NCBI GenBank assembly: GCA_023846275.1
Contig: JAIUJO010001180.1
Span: 159,001 to 223,000 of the forward strand
From: Vanilla planifolia
Lineage: Eukaryota; Streptophyta; Magnoliopsida; Asparagales; Orchidaceae
Direction of reading: 5' to 3'
Length of the DNA: 64,000 nt
In this document: positions 52,428 to 64,000 of the stretch, piece after piece
How the letters are laid out: each line of letters begins with the position of its first letter
Numbering within the stretch: the stretch's first letter is position 1
The notes under the pieces: generated by a model
Told to the model about the DNA's origin: nothing
Databases searched by the model: none
What the model saw: the letters and a program-made list of their open reading frames with translations, nothing else
Made by a program: the position numbers and the translations under genes

Positions 52428-53480
52428 ATACTCTACTTAATGCAACTCTACTCTACTCTAACCATGCCTAGCCAAACCTATCCTAACCTAGCCAAGCCTA
52501 GCCTAGCCTAACCTAGCTCTTCTCAACTCTACTCTACTCAGGTCTACTCTGCTTTGCTCTTCTCTGCTCTTTTGTGCTCTACTCTACTTTGCTCAGCTCC
52601 ACTTTGCTCATTTTTTCTTTGCTCTACTCTACTCTACTCTACTCTACTCTACTCTAGCCTAGCTTAGCCTAACCTAGCCTAAAGTAACCTAGCTCTACTC
52701 TGCTCAACTCTTCTCCACTCTACTCTAATCTTTCTTAGCCTAAAGAAGCAAAGCCTAGCTTAGCCCAACAAAACATAACTCTACTACTCTACTTTATTCT
52801 ACTTTACAATATTCTACTCTACTCTACTCTACTCTATCCAATCCTAGCCTAGCATAGCCTAATCTAGCTCTACTCTACTCTGCTCTACTATACTCTAGTC
52901 TAGCCTAACCTAGCCTAGCCAGCATAACCAAGCTCTGCTCTCTTATGCTCTACTCTGCTTTTTTCTTTTCTACTGTGCTCTCCTTTGCCTTTCTCTAGTC
53001 TGCTTTGCTCTACACTGCTTCTCTGGACTATGCTCTGCTCAGCTCTGTGCATCTCTTCTCTGCACAAATCTACTCAACTCTACTCTACTGTACTTTACTC
53101 TACTCCACTCTTCTTTTCTCTAATCTACTCTACTCATGCCTATCCTAACCTAACTCTACTCTACTCTATTACTCTAGCTTAGCCAAGCCTAGCCTTTTCT
53201 AGCCTAGCCTAACTTAACCTAGCTCAACTCTACTCTGCCCTACTCTACTCTACTCTACTCGGCTCTACTCAACTCTACTCTAGCCTTACCTAGCCTAACC
53301 TAGCCGAATCTAGCCTAACCTAGCTCTGCTCTACTCTACTCTGCTCTAATCTACTAAACTCTACTCTATTGTACTGAAGCCTAGCCTAGCATAACCTAAC
53401 TTTACTCCACTCTACTCTAGCTTAGCCTATCCTTACCTAGCCTCGCCTAAGCTAATCTATCCTAGCTCTACTCTACTATA

Positions 53481-53520
53481 CTCTTCTCTACTTTACTCTT
53501 CTCTACTTTACTCTTCTCTA
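53481..53520 (+). repeat. 15-bp tandem repeat, 2.7 copies
   Basis: CTCTTCTCTACTTTA occurs twice and is followed by its first ten bases. It is perfect over 40 bp. Confidence 0.85.
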
Positions 53521-56500
53521 ACCTAGCCTAGTCTAACCTAGCTCTGCCCTACTATGCTCTATTTTGTTCTACTCTACTCTGCTTTTCTTTACTCTACTAT
53601 CCTCTGCTCTACTCTGCTTTACTCCACTCTACTCTGCTCTATTATGCTCTACTCTACTCTGCTGTACTCTACTCTTCTCTACTCTGATATACTCTACTCT
53701 ACTCTACTCTACTATACTCTAGCCTAGTATAGCTTAGCCTTGCCAAACATAGCTTAACCTATCTGTACTCTACTCCACTCTACTCTACTTAACTCTCACC
53801 TAGCCTTGCCTAGCCAAACCTACTCTAACCCAACCTAACCTAGCTCTACTCTACTTTACTCTACTCTACTCTACTCTAATCTACTATATTATACTCTACA
53901 CTATTCTAACTTAGCATAATATACCATAACCTAACGTAGGTCAACTTTACTCTACTCTACTCTACTCTAGCTTAGGCTAGCTTAGCTTAGCCTAACTTAA
54001 CTTTACTCTGCTCTACTCTACTTTACTTTACTCTGCTCTACTCTGCTCTGCTCTACTCTACGCTACTCTAGATTATTGTACTTTAGCCTAACCTAGTTTT
54101 ACTCTACTCTACTCTACTCTATTCTACTCTACTCTTGCCTAGCCTAGCCTACCTGAGCCTAGCTTAGTCTAAACTTGCTCTACACTACACTTCTCTACCC
54201 TAATCTACCCTACCCTACTCTACTATACTCTACTCCACTATGATCTACTCTAACCTAAAATAGCTTAGCCTAGCCTAACCTTGCTCTACTCTACTCTACT
54301 CTGCTCTATTATATTCTAATCTACTCTAGCCTAGCCTAACCTTGCTCTACTCTGCTCTGCTTTGCTCTTCTTAACTCTACTCTACCTTGCTCTACTCTGC
54401 TCTGTTATGCGTTACTTTTCTCTACTTGGCCCTACTCTGCTCTGCTTTGCTCTTCTCTACTCTACTCTACTCAACTTTATCCTAGCCAAGCCTTGCCTAG
54501 CCAAAACATGCCTAGCCTAGCCTAACCAAGCTCTACTCTACTCTACTCTACTTTACTCTATTCTACTCTACTTTACGATGGCCTAGCCTTACCTAGCCTA
54601 GCCTAGCATAATTTAACCTAGCTCTACTCTACTCCACTCTACTATATTATATTATACTCTTCTCAACTCTTCTCTACTCTACTCTACTCTATTGTACTCT
54701 ACTCTAACAAAGCTTCGCCTAGCCTAGTCTTGATTTACCTAACCTAGCTCTATGCCACTCTACTATACAATTCTTTGCTCTACTCTACTTTTCTCTACTT
54801 TCTCTTCTCTACACTGCTCTACTTCACTACGCTCTACTCTACACTACTCTGCTCCACTGCACTATGCTTTTATTCTGTTATGCTCTACTCTACTCAACTC
54901 TTCTATGCTCTACTTTGCTCTACTCTACTATACTCTTCTCTACTCAATTTTAGCCTACCCTCTCTTTTCCTAACCTAGCTTCATTTTACTCTAATCTACA
55001 CCACCCTACTCTTCTCTGCTCAGCTCTGCTCACCCTTACTTTATTTTACTCTATTGTACTCTACTCTTCTCTGCTCTACTATGCTATGCTCTACTTTGCT
55101 CTGCTCAGCTTTACTATACATTACTCTACTTTAGCCTAGCCTAGCCCAACCTAGCATTACCTAACTTTGCTCTACTCTACTCTACTCTACTCTAGCCTAG
55201 CCTAACCTTGCCTACCTAGCCTAGCCTCGCCTAACATAGCCTAACCTTGCATTACTCTTCTCTACAATAGTAAGCTCTGCTTTGCACTACTCCACCTTAC
55301 ACTACTCTACTCTACTCGACACTAGTGTACTATACTCTACTCTATACAACTCCACTATACTCTACTCTACTCTAACCTAGCATAACTTAGCCTAACATAA
55401 CCAAGCTCTAATATACTCTACTCTACTTTAGCCAAGCTTACCCGGACCAAGCTCTACTTTTCTCTACTATGCTCTGTTCTATTCTACTCAGCTCTACTCT
55501 GCTTTGCTCTGTTCTATTCTACTCTACTCTATTCTACTCTACTCTACTCTACTCTACTCTGCTCTTCTCTAGCTAGTTAGGCCTAACTTAGCTTAGCTTA
55601 GCTTAACTTAGCCCTACTCTACTATACTCTACTCTGCTCTACTAATCCACTTTACTCTAGCCTAGCATAGCCTATTCTTCTCTACTCTACTCTACTCTCC
55701 TCTGCTATGCTCTACTCTACTCTACTGTGCTCCAATCTCTTCGCTCTGCTCTACACTACTCTACTATACTATTATCTACTCTACTCACCTCTCCTACACT
55801 CTTCTCTTCTCTACTCTACTCTACTCCACTCTAGCCTAACCTAGCCTAGTCTAACCTAACTCAACTCTAAAACTATACTCTATCCTACTGTAGCCTTGGC
55901 CTAATTGTGCTAGCCTACTCTATCCTATCCTAGCCTAACCTAGCTCTACTCTACTCTACTCTACTCAATTTTACTCTACTCTACTCTATTCTAGTCTACT
56001 CTGCTCTACTCTATTGTAACCTTTCTTAGCCTAGCCTAAGCTAGCCTCACTTAGCCTAACCTAACTCTACTCTTCTCTACTCTGCTCTGCTCTCCTCTAT
56101 TCTACTTTGCTGTACTCTACTCTACTTTACTCTACCCTAATCTACTCTACTCTACTCTACTTTACTCTTCTCAACTCTATTCTATTCTACTATACTCTAA
56201 CTTTTTTGAGCCTAGCCTAGACTAACCTAGCTCTACTCTACTCTACTCTACTCTTTTTGGACTGCACTCTACTCTATCTTAACTTAGTAGTACCTAGCTC
56301 TACTCTGCTCTTCCCTTCTTTTTTGTCCTCTGCTTAGCTCTACTCTACTCTACTCTGCTCTGCTCTACTTTTCTCTGCTCTGCTCTGCTCTATTCAACTC
56401 TTCTCAACTCTACTCCACTCTGGACTTCTCACCTCTACTCTATTCTACTTTGCTCTAAACTCTCCTGCTCCACTCTACTCTTCTCTGCTCTTCTCTAATC

Positions 56501-58418
56501 TACTCTGCTCTACTATACTCTAGCTTAGCCTAGCCTAACTTAGCTCTACTCAACACTGCTATACTCAACTCTGCTCTACTATAGTTTAACCAAACCTAGC
56601 CTAGCCTAGACTAACTGAGCCTGACCGAGCTCTACTCCACTATACACTACTAGATCCTACCCTACTCTACTCTACTCTACTTTACTCTAATATAATCTAA
56701 TCTAACCTAATCTAGATCTACTTTACTCTACTCTAGGCTAGTCTTGCCTAACCTTGCCAAGCCTAGCCTCGCCTAACCTTGCTCTTCTATGCTCTACTTT
56801 GCTCTGCTCTACTCTACTCTGCTATGCTTTATTATACTCTAGTTTGCTCTACTTTAGTCTACTCTGCTAGGTTCTCCTCTCCTCTACTCTACTCTACTCT
56901 ACTATATTTTACTCTACTCTACTCTCGCATCTTCTAACCTAGCCTAACCTAGCTTTGCTATGCTAGGCTCTACTCTACTATGCTCTGCTTTGCTCTACTC
57001 TTCTCTGCTCTATTTTGCTATACTCTTCTATACTCTCCTCTACTCTACTCTACTCTGCTCTACTATACTCTATCCCAGCCTAGCCTAACCTAACTCTACT
57101 ATACTTTACTCTACTCAACTCTTGTCTAGCATAGCCTAGCCTAACCTAACCTAACTCAACTCTACATTACTCAACTATACACTACTCTACTCTACTCTAC
57201 TCTAGCCTAGCCTAATTTAACCAAACCTAGCCTAACATAACCTAGGTTTAATCTACACTACTCTAACCTTGCCAAGCCTAGCCTAACCTTGCATAGCCTA
57301 ACCTAACTCTTCTCTATGCTATTCTACTCTACTTTTATTGCTCGGTTTTACTCTACTCTACTCTTCATTGCTATACTCTACTCTGCTCTACTTTGCTCTA
57401 CTCTGTTCTACTCTCCTCTCCTCTACTCTACTCTACTTTGCTCTGCTTTACTCTACTCTACTTCACTCTACTCTATTCTACTCTACTCTACTCAATTATA
57501 CCTTACTCTACTCTACTCTTGGCTAGCCAAGCCTAACCTAGCTCTACTCTACTCTATTCTACTCTAGCCAAGCCTTGTCTAGCCTAGCCTAGCCTACCAA
57601 GCCTAACCTTGCTCTACTCCACTCTACTCTACTCTACTCCACTATAAAATAGCTTAACCTAGCCTAGCTCTACTCTGCTCTACTCTTCTCTATTCTCATC
57701 CACTCTACTCCAGCCCATCTTAGCCTAACCTGGCCCTATGCTGCTCTACTTGACTCTACTTTGTTATGTACTCTAGCCTAGCTTATCTTAGCCAAGCCTA
57801 ACATAGCTCTACTCTACTCTACTCTAGCCTAGCCCAGCCAAGCCTATCATAGCCTACCCTAGTTTAGCATAGCCTAATTTAGCTCCACTCTACTCCAATC
57901 TACTCTACTCTATTTTACTCTACTTAGCTCTACTCTACTCCACTCTAACCTAGTCTAGCCTAGCCTAACATAACCTAGCCTAGCTTAACCTAGTTTGATT
58001 ACTTTGCTCTACTCTTCTCTGGTCCATTCTACTTTGCTCCCCTCTAATCTACTCTACTCTATTCAACTTTGCTCTGCATTATTCTTCTCTGCTCTTCTAT
58101 GCTCTGTGCTACTCTACTCTACTCTACTATATTTTAATTTAGCCTAGCCTAGTTGAGCCCAACCAAACCTAGCTATACTTTATTCTACTCTACTCTACTC
58201 TACTCCACTAAACATAACTCTTGGCTAACATAGCCCAACCTAGCCAACCCTAGCCTACCCTATCCAAGCCTAGCCTAGTCTAACTTAGCTTTACTCTAAT
58301 TCACTCTACTATACTCTACTTTAACATAGCATAGCCTAACCTATCCTAACCTAGCTCTACTCTACTCTACTCTACTCCATTTTACTCTACTCTACTCTAG
58401 CTTAGCCTAACCTAACAT

Positions 58419-58738
58419 ATCTCTGCTCTACTCTACTCTACTATGCTGTGCTCTACTCTACTCTGTTCTACTTTTCTCTACTCTGCTTTTCTCTCCTTTA
58501 CTCTACTATGCTGTTCTCAACTCTACTCTATCATCTCTGCTTTGCTCTGCTCTACTCTGCTCTACTCTACTCTACTCTGCTCGACTCTACTCAGCTCTAC
58601 TCTCCTCTCCTCTCGTCTTCTATACTCTACTCTAGTCTACTCTACTCAACTCTACTCTACTCTACTCTACTATTCTCTACTATACTCAACTCTACTCTAC
58701 TCTAATCTACTCCACTCTACTCTACTCCACTATACATT
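58419..58738 (+). repeat. Long CTCTA module with CTCCT patch
   Basis: About 320 bp in the same layout as the modules near 29.4 and 43.5 kb: a CTCTG/CTTCT-rich left part, a short CTCCT patch (58600-58620), then clean CTCTA. The next module carries another CTCCT patch at 59028-59053. Open frames of 127 and 85 codons here are repeat translation. Confidence 0.75.
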
Positions 58739-59027
58739 AGCCTCGCCTAATCTAGTTATACTCTACTCAACTCTACTCTACTCAAGGCTAACCTTGCCTA
58801 GCATAACCATCCCTAGCCTAGCCTAACCTATCTCTACTCTACTCTACCCTACTCTACACTACTCTTCTTTAGCCTTCCCTAGCTTAGCCTAGCCTACCCT
58901 AGCCCAACCTAGCTCAACTCTGCTCTACTCTACTCTGCTTTACTTTACTCTACATTGCTATACTTTGCTCTGCACTACTCTTCTCTACATTAGTCTACTC
59001 TACACTTATGCTCTACTCTGCTCTACT

Positions 59028-59053
59028 CTCCTCTCCTCCCCTCTCCTCTCCTC
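59028..59053 (+). repeat. CTCCT homopyrimidine tract
   Basis: About 26 C/T bases of CTCCT/CTCCC, followed by clean CTCTA. It lies a few hundred bases right of a smaller patch at 58600-58620. Confidence 0.8.
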
Positions 59054-61900
59054 TACTCTATTATACTCTACTCTACTCTACTCTACTCTACTCAACTCAA
59101 CTCTACTCCACTCCACTCTACTCCACTCAACTCTACTCTACTCTAGCCTAGCCTAACTTTATCTAGCTTTGCTTTACTCTACTCTACCCTAGCCTAGCTT
59201 AACCAAGCTCTACTCTACTATACCTTATTTTACTATAGCTTAGCCTAGCCTAGAAGAGCCTAGCCTTTCCTAACCAAGCTTTACTATACTCTACTATGCT
59301 ATGCTTTGCTCTACTATGCTCTTCTCTACTTTGCTCTACACTACTCTGTTCTACTCTGCTTAATCTACTCAACTCTATTATGAACTCTAGCTTAGCCTAG
59401 CCTTTCCTAACCTAACATAGCTCTACTCTGCTCTACTCTCTCCTTCTATTCTACTCTACTCTAGCCTAGCTTATCCTAGCCAACCATAGCCTAACCTAGC
59501 CTAGTATAGCCTAGCCTAACCTAGCTCTACTCTGCTCTACTCTACTCTACTTTACTCTACTATACTCCACTCTACTATACCATATAATACTCTTCTCTGA
59601 CTAAGCCTAACCTAACCTAGCTTAACAAAGCTCTTCTCTACTCTACTCTAGCCTAGCCTTGCTTAGCCTTATTTTGCCTAACCAAGCTATGCTTTGCTCT
59701 ATTGTGCTTTGCTCTACTATGCTTTACTCTACTCGGCTTAGCTCTATTTTTCTCTACTCCACCCTACTTGAGCATAGCCTTGCTTAACCTAACTCTACTC
59801 TACTCTACTCCTCTAAACTCTTCTATACTCTACTTTACTCTAGCTTAGCCTAGACTAACCTAGCCTGGCCTAACCTTGCCTGGCATAGCCAAACCGAGCT
59901 TCGCTCTACTTAACTCTACTATAATCTACTCTTCTCTACTCTATTCTACTCTAACCTAGCCTTGCCTAGCCTAATCTAGCTCTACTAACCTCTACACTAC
60001 TCCACTCTACTCTAGCCTAGCTTAGCCTAGCATGCCTAAGCCTATTGTAGCCTAACCTAGCTCTACTCTTCTGTCCTTTACCCTACTCTACTCTAGCCTA
60101 ACCAAGCCTACCCTAGAATAACCTAGCTCTACTCTATTCTACTATGCTCTGCTCTTCTCTACTCTATTATGCCCTTCTCTTTATTGCTTTACTCTACTCT
60201 TCTACTCCACTCTACTCTGCTCTGCTTTCCTCTCCTTTCCTTATCTCTACATTACTTTGCTCTGTTCTACTCTACTCAACTCTACTCTACTCTACTCTAG
60301 TATACTCTACTCTACTCTACTCTAGCCAAGCCTGGCCAAACCTAGCCTTGCCTTACCTAACTTAGACTAACCTATCTCAACTCTACTCTACTATATTAAA
60401 GTCTACACTACTCTAGTCTAGCCTAACCTAGCCTATCCTTGCCTAACCTTGTTATACTCTACTATACTCTACTCTACTCAACTCTACTCCACTCTGCACT
60501 ACTCTACTCTGCTCTATTTTACTTTACTCTAATATAACATAGCCTAGCACAGCTTAACCAAGCTCTACTCTACTATACTCTACTCCACACTACTCTACGC
60601 TAGCCTAACTGTGCCTAGCCTGGCCTAGCCCTGTCTAGCCTAGCCGTACTAAGCTCTACTCTACTATACTCTGTTCGTTTATGCTATGCTCTACTCTGCA
60701 CTTCTTTGCTATACTCTACTCTACTCTATTATACTCTACTCTGCTCTACTCTTTTCTACTTTGTACTCTAGCCTAGCCTAGCTTAGCATAGCCTAACCTA
60801 GCTCTACCCTATTCTATTATACTTATCTCTACTCTACTCTACTCTACTTTATTCTACTCTATTGTACCCTAGCCTAGCTTTGCCTAGCTTATCCTAGCTC
60901 TACTCTACATTGCTATACTCTACTCTAGAATAGCTTAGCCTGGCCTAGCCAAACTTAGCCTTGCCAAGCCTTGCCTAGCTAAGCCTAACCTAGCTCTGCT
61001 CTATTCTACACTACTCTACTCTATTCTACTCTTCTTTACTCTACTCTATACTACTCTAGTCTACTCTATTCTACTCTACTCTATCTTACTCTACTTTACT
61101 ATACTTTAACAAAGCCTAACCTAGCCAAGCCCAACCCAGCCAAATCTATGCTGCTCTGCTCTACTATGCTTTACTATACTCTGCTCTTCTCCACTCTACT
61201 CTTCTCTACTCTACTATACTCCATCAGAGCCTAGGCTAGCCTAACTTAGCTCTACTTTACTTTATTCTACTCTACTCTACTCTACTATACTTTAGCTTAG
61301 CAAAACATACCCTAGCTTAGCATAGCCTAATGATGGCATATACTACTCTACTCTACTATACTCTACTTTACCCTACTCTTCTCTAACCTCACCTAGCCTT
61401 GCCAAACCTAGCATAACCTAACTTAGCTTTATTGTTCTCTAGTTTGCCTCGCCTAACCTTGCTCTACTCAACTCTACTGTATTCTACTCTAACTAAGCCT
61501 TGCCTAGCTTAGCCTAGCCTACCCTAGCTTAACCTAGCCTAACCTAACCTTGCTCTGCTCTACTCTACTCTAGTATACTTTACTCAACTTTAGCTTAGCC
61601 TTTCCTAGCCTCACCTAGCCTAGCCTATCGTAGCTTAGTCTGTCCTAGCTCTGCTCTGCTTTGCTCTACTCCACTATGTTATGTTATGCTCTGCTTTGCT
61701 ATTCTCTACTCTACTCCATGCTACTCTACCTTCTTTGCTCTACTTGACTCTGCTCTGCTCCGTGCTCTAGCATAGCCTAGCTTAGCTAACCCTAACCTAG
61801 CTCTATTATACACTACTCTACTCTACTCTCGCCTAGCCCAGCCTAGCCTACTATAGCTTTGCCTAGCCTAGCCTAGCTTATCGTAGCCTAACCTAGCTCT

Positions 61901-61930
61901 ACTCTACTCTAATCTACTCTACTCTAATCT
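61901..61930 (+). repeat. 15-bp tandem duplication
   Basis: ACTCTACTCTAATCT occurs twice, identical and adjacent, followed by ACTCTACTCTG. Confidence 0.8.
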
Positions 61931-64000
61931 ACTCTACTCTGCCCTACTCTACTTGGCTCAGCCCTACTTTAATCTATCCTAGCATAGCTTAGCCAAGCAA
62001 AACATAGCCTAGTCTAACCCAGCCTAGCCTAACTTAGCTCTACTCTTCTCTGCTCTTCTCTACTCTACTCCGCTCTGCTTTGCTCTTCTCTACTCTATCC
62101 GACTTTGCTCTGCTCTTCTTTATCCTACTTTACTCTGTTCTACTGTGCTTTACTCTGCTCTACTCTACTCTACTCTACTCTACTCTAACTTAACCTAACT
62201 TATCCTCACCTAGCTTAGGCTAGATTACCCAAATCTAGCTCTACTCTACTTTGCTCTACTCTACTCTACTCTACTCCACTCTTTTTTGCTCTCTCTACTC
62301 TACTTTTCTCTTCTCTTCTCTACTCTACTCAACCCTACTCTACTCTACTTTAGTCTACTCCACTCTACTCTTGCCTAGCCTAGCCTTGCCCCTCTAACCT
62401 AGCCTAACATAGCCAAACCTTACTATACTCTACTCTACTCTACTCCTCTCTTACCTAGCCTAGCCAAGCCTAACCTTGCTCTGCTCTGCTCTACTCTGGT
62501 CTGCTCTGCTCCACTCTGCTCTACTCTTCTCTCCTCAGTTCTACTTATTTCAGCTCTGCTCTACTATGCTCTGCTTTGCTCTGCTCTACTCTGCTCTTCT
62601 CTACTCTACTCTACTTGAGCCAAGCTTATCCTAGTCTAGCTTAGTTTAGCCTAACCTTGCTTTACCCCACTTTACTCTACTCTGCACTACTGTAATAAAC
62701 ATTACTATAATCTAGCCTAGCCTACCTTAGCCTACTCTACCCTAGCCTTGCCCAAACTAGCTCAATTCTACTTTACTCTTCTCTACTCTAATCCACTCAA
62801 CTATACTATACTCTCCAATACTCTACTCTAACTTAGCCTCGCCTAGCATACCTAGCTCTACTCTACTAAACACTACCATACTCTACTCTACGCTACTATA
62901 CTCTACTCTTGCCTAGCCAAGTTTAGCCTACCCTAGCCAAACCTAACCTAGCTTTGCTTTGCTCTACTCTTCTTTACTCTGCTATACTCTATTATGCACT
63001 ACTCTACTCTACTCTACTCTTCTCTACTCAGTTCTACTCTTTTCTACTCTACTACACTATAGCTTACCCGAGCCTAACATTGCTTTACTCTACTCTACTC
63101 TACTCTACTCGATAATTCTTTGCTCTAACCTAGCCTACCCTAGTCGAACCTAGCCTAACCTTGTGTAACTCTACTCTACTCGACTCTACTCTAGCCTAGC
63201 CTAGTGTAGCCTAGCAAGCCAAACCTGGCCTAGCCTTGCCTAGCCTACCCTAACCTACACTATCTCTATTCTACTATAGTATACTCTACTCTTCTCTACT
63301 TTACTGTACTCTACTCTAACCTAACATAACCTAGCCTAGGATAACTTAGCTCTACTCTACTCAAACCTAGACTAACTTTGCTTTGCTCTACTCTACTATG
63401 CTCTGCTCTACTCTACTTTGCTCTAGTTTGTTCTACTCTACTCTACTCTGATCTACTCTATTCTACTCTCCTCTACTCTACTCCACTCTAGCCCAGATTA
63501 GCTTAGCCTAACCTAAACTAGCCAAACTAAGCACTACTCTACCCTACTCTTCTCTTCTCTTGCCTTGCCTAGCCTAACCTTACTCTGCTCTGCTCTACCC
63601 TACTCTACTCTATTTTGCTCTGCTCAGCTCAACTCAGCTCTACTCTACTCTACTCTCCTCTGCTCTACTCTACTCTACTCCACTCTACTCTTCTTTAAAG
63701 CACTCTACTCTAGCCATGCCTAACCAATCCTAACCTAGCTCTACTCTACTCTACTCAAATAGAGCCTAGCCTAACCTAGCCTAACTTAGCTCTACTCTAC
63801 TCTGCTCTACTTTACTCTACTATGCTATGCTTTTCCCAACTCTGCTCTACTTTACTCTACTTTTGCAAAGCCCAACCCAGGTTAGCCTGGCCTAGCCAAA
63901 CCTAGCCTAGACTAACCAAACCTAACTCTACTCTACTCCACTCAACTACACACTGCTCTACTCAGGCTTAGCTTAACCTACCCTAGCCTAGCCAAAGCTA

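Larger units (their letters stand above)
31489..64000 (+). repeat. Pentanucleotide satellite array, right arm
   Basis: This arm has the same architecture, units and orientation as the left arm: CTCTA modules broken by short AGCCT/AACCT modules, with a 6-bp unit at the return junction. It differs in holding most of the CTCCT homopyrimidine patches (33.4, 43.8, 45.7, 47.0, 50.7 and 59.0 kb) and the long-range duplications I could align by eye (35.5/40.8 kb, 40.3/41.1 kb and 43.0/46.3 kb). No gene, RNA gene or regulatory site was recognised in any interval. Its longest open frame, 43543-43950, is translated repeat. The array runs off the right edge, so its full length is unknown. Confidence 0.97.

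Noticed and set aside
1-64000. Telomere (TTAGG or TTAGGC type)
   Set aside because: CCTAA runs do not exceed about four perfect units and are always embedded between other pentamers. GCCTAA hexamers appear only at AGCCT-AACCT steps and are not in a six-base register.
1-64000. CRISPR array or direct repeats with spacers
   Set aside because: The alternation of modules superficially resembles repeats and spacers, but both parts are themselves 5-bp tandem repeat and lengths vary from 15 to over 400 bp.
1-64000. G-quadruplex or i-motif forming array
   Set aside because: The G-rich strand is TAGGC/TTAGG/TAGAG with at most GG in the consensus, and CCC runs are rare, so standard motifs are not met.
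1-64000. Inverted satellite blocks or palindromic junctions
   Set aside because: Only isolated TAGAG words occur on the + strand (for example near 16830, 26513 and 48105), each explained by a single AGAGCC variant. No run of reverse-oriented units was found.

Overview
The whole 64 kb window is one pentanucleotide satellite. I find no gene, RNA gene, CRISPR array, coding mobile element or recognisable regulatory site. Nearly every base fits a 5-bp unit of the form A-N-N-C-T on the + strand. Four flavours occur: ACTCT (equivalently CTCTA, the majority), AGCCT/AACCT (GCCTA/CCTAA), a G-variant form (CTCTG/CTTTG) and short polypyrimidine patches of CTCCT type. Tens of kilobases of noncoding short-period repeat with no genes point to constitutive heterochromatin of a eukaryotic nuclear genome. 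The species cannot be named from this sequence. Short CCTAA runs equal the arthropod telomere pentamer (TTAGG)n on the other strand, but they are too short and interspersed to be a telomere or a reliable lineage marker.

Layout. Positions 1-31398 and 31489-64000 are two arms of the same array, in the same orientation. About 90 bp of unrelated, roughly 79 % A+T DNA (31399-31488) separates them and is the only clear non-satellite sequence seen. Within the arms, CTCTA-type modules (tens of bp up to about 440 bp) alternate with AGCCT/AACCT modules (tens of bp, about 80 bp at most). The alternation is polarised. ACTCT passes into AGCCT without a register change, AGCCT gives way to AACCT, and the return to ACTCT normally runs through a 6-bp unit (AGCTCT, AACTCT, TGCTCT), so the register slips by one base per module. 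The first kilobase has about nine such junctions.

Above the module level there is higher-order structure. A divergent tandem pair with a period of about 3.1-3.26 kb covers about 43.0-46.3 and 46.3-48.65 kb, possibly with a third copy near 50.2-51.5 kb. A segment of about 1.3 kb at 35.5-36.85 kb recurs at 40.77-42.09 kb. A 0.75-0.78-kb repeat lies at 40.3-41.5 kb, and a 0.28-kb repeat at 28.5-29.0 kb. Very local duplications of 10 to 42 bp are scattered throughout. CTCCT homopyrimidine patches lie mostly in the right half (28.6-59 kb); the longest is a 64-base pure C/T run at 33349-33412.

Open reading frames of 60-135 codons exist only on the + strand. They are arithmetic products of the repeat: CTCTA reads Leu-Tyr-Ser-Thr-Leu in all three frames and ends at the first CTAGCCTAG, while the minus strand (TAGAG) has a stop every five codons. 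They are not annotated as genes. All alignments described here were made by eye, so a self dot-plot is needed to set exact boundaries and identities.
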